This document shows, piece by piece, positions 1 to 5,598 of a stretch of 8,732 nucleotides of DNA. Source of the stretch: an archaeon (GTDB taxonomy: Archaea; Asgardarchaeota; Heimdallarchaeia; Hodarchaeales; S146-22); the NCBI GenBank assembly GCA_024276395.1, contig JAJRXH010000309.1, forward strand, positions 1-8,732. The letters run 5' to 3'. Position numbers and translations under genes: made by a program. How positions within the stretch are numbered: position 1 is the first letter of the stretch; the number at the start of each line of letters is the position of its first letter. Under the pieces are notes generated by a model. That model had not been told where the DNA came from, ran no database searches, and saw nothing but the letters and a program-made list of their open reading frames with translations.

Positions 1-1
1 A

Positions 2-958
2 GTTGGAGAACCAGTGTATCTCAAGGACATCTGGCCAACACAAGAAGAAATCAACCAAGCAATTGAACAAGCTTTTAAACCCGAAACTTTCAAGACACAA
101 TATGCTCATATTCTTGAAGGAGATGCCAACTGGCAATCACTACAAGCTCCCACTGGTACTCTCTTCCAATGGGATCCACAATCCACTTACATTCGCAATC
201 CGCCTTATTTTGACCAGTTTACCCTAGATGTAAGTCCTCCTGGAGACATCAAAAATGCTAGAGTAATCGTGTTGCTAGGAGATCGCATATCAACCGATCA
301 CATATCTCCAGCAGGAGCCATTCATCCAGAATCACCAGCAGGCAAGTATCTCATTGAATATGGCGTGGATATCAAGGATTTCAACACTTATGGCTCTAGA
401 CGTGGCAACCATGAAGTGATGATGAGGGGTGGATTTGCCAACGTGCGAGTAAGAAATCTCTTGACTCCAGACAAAGAAGGATGGTGGACCAAGCACATCC
501 CAAGCAATGAGGTAATGTCCATCTATGATGCGGCCATGAAATACTTGCAAGAAAATACTCCAGTCATAGTGCTCGCTGGTGCACAATATGGTGTGGGAAG
601 TTCTAGAGACTGGGCTGCCAAGGCACCTGCACTTCTAGGAGTTAAAGCCGTCATTGCCAAGAGTTATGAAAGAATCCACCGTAGCAATCTCATTGGAATG
701 GGCGTGCTACCATTGCAATTCAAGGATGGTGAAGGATGGCAAGAACTTGGTCTCGACGGCACGGAAGAATACACCATTGAAGGCATCAGTGAAGGACTCA
801 CTCCACGGAAGGAATTGAAAGTAACTGCAAGGAAAAATGACGGCTCTATCGTGGAGTTTACCGTCATCACGAGATTAGATACACTTGTAGAAGTCGAATA
901 CTATACCAACGGCGGCATCCTTCCACATGTTCTCCGCCAAATGCTAAAAAAGAAATAA
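2..958 (+). CDS. acnA: Aconitate hydratase AcnA type, C-terminal part (5' end outside window)
   Basis: The last 318 residues of an aconitase, which interconverts citrate and isocitrate in the TCA cycle using a 4Fe-4S cluster in the cytosol. The frame is open to the window edge (GEPVYLKDIWPT is read from base 2), so the GTG at 14 is an internal valine codon and not a start. Visible family signatures are VYLKDIWP at the end of the central domain, TDHISPAGAI at the start of the swivel domain, YGSRRGNHEVMMRGGFAN, and GVGSSRDWAAK, whose Ser-Ser-Arg matches the substrate-binding Ser/Arg of aconitases. IHRSNLIGMGVLPLQF and the terminal EYYTNGGILPHVLRQ follow. The NHEVMMRG and DWAAK forms point to the AcnA/IRP1 branch rather than AcnB or mitochondrial aconitase. 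The family usually has about 890 residues, so roughly two thirds, including the cluster cysteines, lies upstream. The frame is intact to a TAA stop, with a T-rich terminator following. Confidence 0.96.
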   Translation, partial: VGEPVYLKDIWPTQEEINQAIEQAFKPETFKTQYAHILEGDANWQSLQAPTGTLFQWDPQSTYIRNPPYFDQFTLDVSPPGDIKNARVIVLLGDRISTDHISPAGAIHPESPAGKYLIEYGVDIKDFNTYGSRRGNHEVMMRGGFANVRVRNLLTPDKEGWWTKHIPSNEVMSIYDAAMKYLQENTPVIVLAGAQYGVGSSRDWAAKAPALLGVKAVIAKSYERIHRSNLIGMGVLPLQFKDGEGWQELGLDGTEEYTIEGISEGLTPRKELKVTARKNDGSIVEFTVITRLDTLVEVEYYTNGGILPHVLRQMLKKK

Positions 959-981
959 CGCAATAATTAATTATTAATTTA

Positions 982-1020
982 GCTTGTTTTTATTTTTTCT
1001 TTCCTTTCTTTCCTTCTCAT
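982..1020 (+). terminator. T-rich pyrimidine-tract terminator after aconitase
   Basis: About 25 bp after the aconitase stop begins a run almost wholly of T and C (GCTTGTTTTTATTTTTTC, then TTTCC-type repeats to about 1018). Archaeal RNA polymerase terminates on such T tracts without a strong GC hairpin. Just upstream, at 965-979, is a perfect AT-only inverted repeat (AATTAAT-T-ATTAATT). It is too AT-rich and tight-looped to be a convincing hairpin, but it may help pausing. Confidence 0.6.
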
Positions 1021-1230
1021 TCGTAATCAACCAGTAGCATGATGACTTGAAAACTTCGTTAAAGTGCTCTTTTTCGTCGACTTGGAAGCAAGTTGTCAAT
1101 GAGCGAATTCTTCTTGAAAAACATCATACCTAGTCTCAGCCATCACCCCCAGTCATTCCATGCGTCACTTGGTTAAGTGAAGCTAGTGAACTCTATAACT
1201 CTAGCTTACGAAGGTTCAAATATTCATGGC
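1021..1230. other. Non-coding interval with three small hairpins
   Basis: No convincing gene is present on either strand. The longest ATG frame I read on the + strand is 25 codons (1099-1176), with no ribosome binding site or family resemblance. Three inverted repeats can be read. 1078-1095 has arms CGACTTG/CAAGTTG (one G-T pair) around GAAG. 1165-1180 has arms TCACTT/AAGTGA around GGTT. 1180-1207 has arms AAGCTAG/CTAGCTT around a 14-base loop. The last two are directly adjacent and share A1180. The interval could hold a small structured RNA, upstream regulatory DNA, or a degraded gene. It does not fold as a tRNA. Confidence 0.35.
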
Positions 1231-1245
1231 GGTAAATATTTATAA
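1231..1245 (+). promoter_or_regulatory. Archaeal TATA-box promoter for the MFS transporter
   Basis: AAATATTTATAA at 1234-1245 is a strong match to an archaeal TATA box, preceded by purine-rich GCGG where the B-recognition element would sit. Transcription would be expected to start about 25 bp beyond the box centre, near 1265-1270, leaving a leader of about 70 nt. The seven-base AAATATT also occurs at 1218-1224, sixteen bases upstream in the same orientation, as a second box-like copy. Confidence 0.65.
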
Positions 1246-1247
1246 GT

Positions 1248-1271
1248 CCTAACACGGTACCGACTGTTAGG
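1248..1271. promoter_or_regulatory. Inverted-repeat operator candidate overlapping the expected transcription start
   Basis: Arms CCTAACA (1248-1254) and TGTTAGG (1265-1271) are perfect reverse complements 10 bp apart. Inside lies a second perfect palindrome, CGGTACCG (1255-1262), whose centre is offset by one base. The site begins two bases after the TATA box and covers the expected transcription start. This is where an archaeal repressor would block polymerase recruitment. No regulator gene is visible in the window. Confidence 0.5.
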
Positions 1272-1291
1272 TGTTTTCATTTAACAATTCG

Positions 1292-1339
1292 ATGGAGGTC
1301 GACCGATTCACTCAGAAACTAGTACAGTACAAGAAGTAA
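1292..1339 (+). promoter_or_regulatory. Leader with displaced Shine-Dalgarno and 15-codon upstream ORF
   Basis: A strong ribosome binding sequence, GGAGGT, lies at 1294-1299, about 40 nt before the transporter ATG at 1339 and too far away to serve it. Six bases after it is ATT (1306-1308), in frame with the transporter. Starting there would add 11 residues with no intervening stop. In another frame, ATG at 1292 opens a 15-codon ORF (MEVDRFTQKLVQYKK) whose TAA overlaps the transporter start as TAATG. So either ATT is the original (possibly mutated) start, or the short ORF couples translation. Confidence 0.35.
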
Positions 1340-2595
1340 TGAAAGAAAAAAAGACTTTTTCTTGGCCCTTAGTGTTTGCAGTGGGATTAGGTTTCATGAC
1401 CACGAGCATCTTCTGGGTACATTATAATGGATTTGTGCCCATTTTTCTCAAGGAAAACCATAAACTCGCCTTTTCCATCGTTGGATTCATCATGACGATG
1501 GATAATTGGATTGCTCTTTTCTTGTAGCCACTTATTGGCACGATGTCGGACAACACGAACGCGAGACTTGGACGAAGAATGCCTTACCTTCTCATTGGAA
1601 TTCCAGCTGCGGCTTTCTTCTTCGTGCTCATTCCAATTGCCAACACCGTTCACCTGCTCTTCTTGATTCTAACAATTTTTCTTTTCAACATCTCAATGGC
1701 CATTTACCGAAGTCCTACTGTTGCCCTCATGCCAGACTTGGTTCCTTCTGAAAAAAGATCAACTGCCAATGGAATCATCAATCTCATGGGAGGACTGGGC
1801 GGTGCGGTAATGCTCTTCCTTGGCGCAACCATCTATGCTAAAAATGTCGTGCTGTCCTTTGCCTTCGGTTCTATCCTAGCGATTGCCTCCTTGATCGTGA
1901 TGTTCTTTACCGTGAAGGAAAGTCGTCGAATCAAGGAAGGGCTAGTCATCACGGCACCAAGCTCGAATGAATCCAAAAACAAGGCTTCATTGATTGAAGA
2001 ATTCAGAAAAATGCTGAGTAATCCTGACAAATCCCAATTGTTTATGTTGCTAGCAATTCTCTCGTGGTTTATGGCATGGAATGCCATCGAAGCATTTTGG
2101 ACAAGTTATGGAAAGTACGCCCTCGAGGTGCTTGAAGAAGAGGCACAAAAAACACTAACTTTCTTCACCGTCAGTTTTGTCATTTCAGCGCTGCCCGGGG
2201 GCATCCTAGGGGCAAGGATAGGACGAATGCGAACGATGAGAATCGGACTTCTCATTCTCATCATGGATCTCCTCATTGGCACGACACTCAAAGATTTACA
2301 AAGCTTATCGTTGATCCTAGTCGTCGCCGGTATTGCCTGGGGACTCATTAACATCAACAGCATCGTGGTCGTGTGGGAACACGCTAGAAAGAATGTCGGC
2401 GTGGGAACTGGCGTGTACTATGCTTTCAGTAGCCTAGCTGCTGTCAGTGGACCACCACTAGCTGGAATAGTGTTTGACTCCATTGGACCGAAATCGTTAT
2501 TTCCATTCAGTGTTTTTTTTCTCACGATCGCCTTTTTCTTCTTGCTATTAGTAAAAACTGGTGAAGCAAGAGATTTTGACCTAGATCCCAATTAG
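1339..2595 (+). pseudogene. MFS transporter (GPH/SLC45-like), interrupted by one in-frame TAG
   Basis: A 418-position major facilitator with about 12 hydrophobic segments. Six lie before a charged central loop (about 193-233) and six after, as expected for a full-length membrane transporter. MFS motif A is clear as GTMSDNTNARLGRRMPY (residues 67-83). RSPTVALMPDLVPSEKRSTANG resembles sugar-cation symporters of the GPH/SLC45 group, and GARIGRMRTMRIG is the second-half counterpart. The substrate cannot be told. Codon 63 (1525-1527) is TAG within LFL-stop-PLIG, where relatives usually have Gln, so a single C-to-T change in CAG explains it. Both sides share one frame and no other lesion is visible. 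The 62-residue piece ends before motif A, and the piece from ATG 1543 would lack helices 1-2 and has no ribosome binding site, so neither should work alone. The gene has its own promoter and terminator. A sequencing error, recent nonsense mutation or suppression are all possible. Confidence 0.75.
1525..1527 (+). other. In-frame amber codon inside the MFS transporter
   Basis: TAG at codon 63 lies between IALFL and PLIGTMSD, at the end of helix 2 in the family fold. The same gene also ends in TAG (2593-2595), followed by a T-rich terminator, so TAG seems to act as a normal stop in this genome. The other complete genes in the window end in TAA or TGA. Confidence 0.9.
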
Positions 2596-2606
2596 ATGGT
2601 GATTAC

Positions 2607-2650
2607 AACATCGCTTTCTTTTTTTCCTTTCACTTTCATCCATTTTTTAA
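2607..2650 (+). terminator. T-rich pyrimidine-tract terminator after the transporter
   Basis: Starting about 14 bases after the transporter stop, the sequence is dominated by T and C (CGCTTTCTTTTTTTCC, then CTTTCACTTTC and CATTTTTTAAC). It resembles the tract after the aconitase gene in position and composition. The final TTTTTTAA could also serve as a weak TATA element for the next gene. Confidence 0.55.
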
Positions 2651-2678
2651 CTACAGCCACGAAGCTGTCAAGTGACAG
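2643..2678 (+). promoter_or_regulatory. Weak promoter with two overlapping inverted repeats abutting the LRR start
   Basis: TTTTTTAA at 2643-2650 is a weak TATA-like element whose expected transcription start (about 2673) lies almost at the ATG at 2679, so the mRNA may be leaderless. There is no Shine-Dalgarno sequence. Two inverted repeats follow: ACAGC-CACGAA-GCTGT (2653-2668) and CTGTCA-AG-TGACAG (2665-2678). They share CTGT, so as RNA only one could form at a time. The second ends at the base before the start codon. Confidence 0.35.
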
Positions 2679-4418
2679 ATGATGAACTCTGCTGATTCCG
2701 AAATCTGGAAAATCGTAACTAACTTTTTCAAAGATATTGGATTAAATGAATTCCAAGATCGCATCAAGCTTGATTCTGAGGGACGGATCATCTATCTTGA
2801 CTTTTCAGATCTTGGACTGCCTGAAATTCCTCCAGTATTATACGATTTCAAGTCAGATCATCTTCTAAGAATTGATCTCCGTGATAACCAGATCATTCAA
2901 GCTAATCTAGATTTCGGTCAGAATTTTCCAGGCATCAAGGTTCTTGATCTCTCGACGAATCAGATCAATGCTATTGACTTGACTCCCTTATCCGAGTTTA
3001 CTTTCTTGTATGCTCTACTCCTAAGTGGAAATCAACTCAAGCAGATCGACCTCACTCCCTTGACTACTTGCAATGATCTTGCCATTCTAGGCTTGAGTGA
3101 CAACCAATTTAGCCACGTCGATCTCACGCCCCTTGCTCAATGTAAAAAACTAAAAGAATTACTCTTAAATGGCAACAAGCTAACAATACTTGATCTAGAG
3201 CCTTTACGTGAGACAAAATCCCTAGAAGTCTTGCTCTTGCAAGAAAATCAACTAACATCCCTTTGGCTTGATCCATTACGTGATCACGAAAAGCTAGAAA
3301 TACTAGATCTCTGCATGAATTACTTGTTAGGTGTGGATTTAGAGCCTTTAAGTAGATGTAAGTCGGTCAGACTCATTCTCCTACACCAGAATCAGTTACA
3401 TGAAATTAATCTGGAACCTCTAAGTGATATGCCAAATCTAGAAACGCTATCACTCCAAGAGAATCACATCAAATCAATTGACTTAAGTCCTTTAAGGAAT
3501 TGTCGCAAACTTAAGCATCTAGGACTGCAAAAAAATCAATTAGTACAAGTTGACCTCAGCCCCTTGTCATCGTGCTTCCAGTTACGAATCTTAGCACTAA
3601 ATGAAAATAAGTTGAAACAAGTGGATCTTACGCCACTCTCTAATTGCTCTCTCTTGGAAGGACTTTCTCTTGGGGATAACCAACTAGAACGATTGAACCT
3701 TAAACCTTTAGAAAATTGTTTACAACTTACTGAATTAGGATTGCAAGCCAATAATCTCACGTTCATTGATTTAGAACCACTACGAAACGGCACGCAACTT
3801 AGAATACTTGATCTCAGTGAAAATCAGCTCGCTACCATTGATCTCACGCCTCTTACTGGATGCATTCACATCGAAGCATTCAATCTTGGTCATAACCGCC
3901 TCGAACATGTTGATTTGACCGCATCTAGCGGCTGGAAGACCTTAAAGCATCTTGGAATCCACGAAAATCAGCTTACCTCTATCAATTTAATGCCTCTATC
4001 ATCGTGCGATGATCTAGAAGGTCTAAACATCAGTGGTAACCAGCTTTGCAATGTAGATCTTACACCTCTCGGTTCTTGTCAAAAACTAAGATTACTTTTT
4101 CTTCACGAAAATCAACTTGACCGTGTAGATCTCACGCCTTTGTCCAATTGTTCCAAGCTTGAGGTCTTGTGGTTATACGATAACCAATTAGACTACTTAG
4201 ATCTCACGCCTTTGAAAGGGAACAAGAATCTAAAGCAACTAAAATTGGAAAAAAATCCAAAACTAGAACATATAAACATTGACCCTATTTTAGAACTACA
4301 AGATCTCGTTGTTACCGTTGATCCCCGCGTGAAATTATCCTTTTCGTCGAAGAAAGCTGCTGAAATGGAATTACCCACGTGGTTAGTAAATTATATGAAG
4401 CAATGGGATTTATCATGA
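2679..4418 (+). CDS. Cytosolic leucine-rich repeat protein, 20 repeats ('DLTPL' type)
   Basis: A 579-residue protein with no signal peptide or membrane segment, so probably cytosolic and probably a protein-binding scaffold; the partner is unknown. Residues 1-36 form a short helical lead-in and 37-61 a degenerate capping repeat. Residues 62-517 are 19 repeats of exactly 24 residues with consensus LxxLxLxxNxLxxIDLxPLxxCxx. A 20th, 25-residue repeat is at 518-542, and a 37-residue cap rich in charge and aromatics follows. Asn at position 9 is kept in all 20 units, Pro-Leu at 18-19 in 17 of the 19 regular units, and Cys at 22 in 11. Repeat 15 is the outlier (DLTASSGW). The start is ATG 2679; a second ATG follows directly at 2682. 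There is no ribosome binding site. Such LRR proteins are common in Asgard archaea, but I do not recognise this one's specific role. Confidence 0.88.
   Translation: MMNSADSEIWKIVTNFFKDIGLNEFQDRIKLDSEGRIIYLDFSDLGLPEIPPVLYDFKSDHLLRIDLRDNQIIQANLDFGQNFPGIKVLDLSTNQINAIDLTPLSEFTFLYALLLSGNQLKQIDLTPLTTCNDLAILGLSDNQFSHVDLTPLAQCKKLKELLLNGNKLTILDLEPLRETKSLEVLLLQENQLTSLWLDPLRDHEKLEILDLCMNYLLGVDLEPLSRCKSVRLILLHQNQLHEINLEPLSDMPNLETLSLQENHIKSIDLSPLRNCRKLKHLGLQKNQLVQVDLSPLSSCFQLRILALNENKLKQVDLTPLSNCSLLEGLSLGDNQLERLNLKPLENCLQLTELGLQANNLTFIDLEPLRNGTQLRILDLSENQLATIDLTPLTGCIHIEAFNLGHNRLEHVDLTASSGWKTLKHLGIHENQLTSINLMPLSSCDDLEGLNISGNQLCNVDLTPLGSCQKLRLLFLHENQLDRVDLTPLSNCSKLEVLWLYDNQLDYLDLTPLKGNKNLKQLKLEKNPKLEHINIDPILELQDLVVTVDPRVKLSFSSKKAAEMELPTWLVNYMKQWDLS
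2862..4304 (+). repeat. Array of 72-bp coding repeats (LRR units)
   Basis: Twenty consecutive units encode LRRs; the first 19 are 72 bp and the last 75 bp. At DNA level they have mostly diverged. The core GATCTCACGCC recurs in several units (near 3120, 3840, 4128 and 4200), and the last two regular units share an exact 17-bp stretch (4126-4142 and 4198-4214) exactly 72 bp apart. This fits growth by unit duplication. It is a coding array and not a CRISPR. Confidence 0.85.
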
Positions 4419-4533
4419 CTCACTTGAAGATTCCGGAAGGAGAGCATTTCATCTTTTCCGCTGTCTAATAGCACGAAAGATATGGAAGAAGAGTTATTAA
4501 GTTACGATGTATGGCGTAACCATGTAAGGAAGG

Positions 4534-4539
4534 AAGGAG
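4534..4539 (+). promoter_or_regulatory. Ribosome binding site that sets the SerK-like gene start
   Basis: AAGGAG lies five bases before ATG 4545. The in-frame ATG at 4482 has nothing similar in front of it. This argues for a 345-residue product over a 366-residue one. TTATTAAG at 4494-4501 could be a weak TATA box for a transcript beginning just before this site. Confidence 0.65.
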
Positions 4540-4544
4540 TTCTC

Positions 4545-5582
4545 ATGCCCGTATACATTTGCCATCCTCTTGCAAGCACCACGAAGGATGAACGCATTGA
4601 TTCCTTGAATGTCGATGATTATTTATTAATGGAATTGACTGTCGAGCCCATTAATAGCTTGCATCCCCATGAAGAAGTAAAAATGGGTAATTTATCACGA
4701 CTGGTAGCAAGTTTTCGAGAAAGCGGCATCCAAATGGATCCCATCATCATTGATTCCGAATCAAAGGTCATTCTTGATGGCATGCACCGTTACCACTCCA
4801 TGTGGCAACTCTCCAGAGAAACCTCCGTGGCTTACATCGTGGTCTGCAAGATCAATTATTCACATCCATCAGTCAAGTTAATGAATTGGCACCGAATCTT
4901 TGAAGGTCTCACTACCACGGAAATACACAAGGTGTTAGACCGAATTCAAGCTGAACCAAATGTCGTCATCGAAAAGACCGATGAAACCACGGGGATGATT
5001 GAAGTCCTTGAAAGACGAGCCATCATGGCCATCATCAATCCGCGTGGAAGAACTTCAAATGCTCAAAGAGAAACATGGCTGGTCACCGCGGACAATCTTG
5101 ATGAATGGGACATCCTTACACGGTATCGTCTCATCCGCCAAGCTGAAGTCACCGTGATGGAACTGAAGCTTTCTGTCAATCATGTACCAGATGTGGATGT
5201 CATCGATCAACAAGAAATGCAATTGAAAGAAACCGTGAAAGATTTCGTGGTAATAACACCTAAAATCACGAAAGAGGAAGTCATTGACATTAGCAAGAAA
5301 GGACAAGTCTTTCCACCAAAAAGTACTCGACACTCGCTTCCAGCTAGACCATTAAGAGTAAATTATCCTCTAAATTTCTTAGAATCACGGGTAAAGCTCA
5401 TCAAATCACGAAGAGGCAGAATGCAATCCTCTACCCACGGTTTGGATCGAGAACTATTATTGAGAAAAGCTCAGTTTAGAGGTTTCTTGACACAAAAAAG
5501 GAGATTTGGACTCATCCGACGCGGCATTCTCCGACGAAACTGGAGCCAATATCGAGAAAACATTTTATACCTGTTTTCATGA
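4545..5582 (+). CDS. SerK-like ParB/Srx-fold protein with basic C-terminal tail
   Basis: The product has 345 residues and resembles archaeal SerK, the ADP-dependent free serine kinase of Thermococcus, which has the ParB/sulfiredoxin fold. From memory of that protein, two blocks line up: YLLMELTVEPINSLHPHEE (about 26-44), with the PHE whose Glu is catalytic in SerK, followed by ILDGMHRYHSM (75-85) for its VDGHHRWAG; and DFVVITPKITKEEVIDISKKG leading to PPKSTRHSLP (257-266). The first His of DGHHR is Met here, so activity or substrate may differ. The family averages about 240-260 residues. The extra ~66 residues (280-345) hold about 18 Arg/Lys and could bind nucleic acid. The start is ATG 4545, chosen for its AAGGAG; ATG 4482 would add 21 residues. 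No terminator separates it from the LRR gene, and the next gene starts 16 nt after its stop. A DNA-binding ParB-like role is the alternative to a kinase. Confidence 0.7.
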   Translation: MPVYICHPLASTTKDERIDSLNVDDYLLMELTVEPINSLHPHEEVKMGNLSRLVASFRESGIQMDPIIIDSESKVILDGMHRYHSMWQLSRETSVAYIVVCKINYSHPSVKLMNWHRIFEGLTTTEIHKVLDRIQAEPNVVIEKTDETTGMIEVLERRAIMAIINPRGRTSNAQRETWLVTADNLDEWDILTRYRLIRQAEVTVMELKLSVNHVPDVDVIDQQEMQLKETVKDFVVITPKITKEEVIDISKKGQVFPPKSTRHSLPARPLRVNYPLNFLESRVKLIKSRRGRMQSSTHGLDRELLLRKAQFRGFLTQKRRFGLIRRGILRRNWSQYRENILYLFS

Positions 5583-5598
5583 AATGAAGGGAGTCATC

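Noticed and set aside
1039..1100. ATGATGA resembling a C box of a C/D guide RNA
   Set aside because: No CTGA D box follows within the expected distance and no C'/D' pair is visible.
1099..1176. 25-codon ORF in the non-coding interval
   Set aside because: No ribosome binding site, no family resemblance, and a length expected by chance.
1161..1235. tRNA-like string: TGGTTAAGTG resembling a D-arm and GGTTCAAAT resembling a T-loop
   Set aside because: The T-stem does not pair (the base after the loop is A where C is required), the acceptor stem cannot be formed, and the middle stem has a 14-base loop.
1525..1527. TAG read as pyrrolysine
   Set aside because: Pyrrolysine is known mainly from methylamine methyltransferases, the position is usually Gln in this transporter family, and the same gene ends at a TAG followed by a terminator. 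Not excluded, but not favoured.
1387..1653. Minus-strand and alternate-frame ORFs under the transporter and other genes
   Set aside because: They are antisense or out-of-frame shadows of recognisable proteins, with low-complexity or unrelated translations.
2862..4304. Periodic 72-bp repeats as a CRISPR or satellite array
   Set aside because: The periodicity is that of LRR codons in one open frame. Units are diverged and there are no unique spacers.
4482..4544. N-terminal extension of the SerK-like gene from ATG 4482
   Set aside because: No ribosome binding site precedes it, while ATG 4545 has AAGGAG at five bases and matches the start expected from SerK.
5506..5598. TTG start giving 31 extra residues on the ATP-cone-like protein
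   Set aside because: It would overlap the upstream gene by 77 nt and has only two bases between AGGAG and TTG. ATG 5599 has GGGAG at good spacing and begins a clear beta strand.
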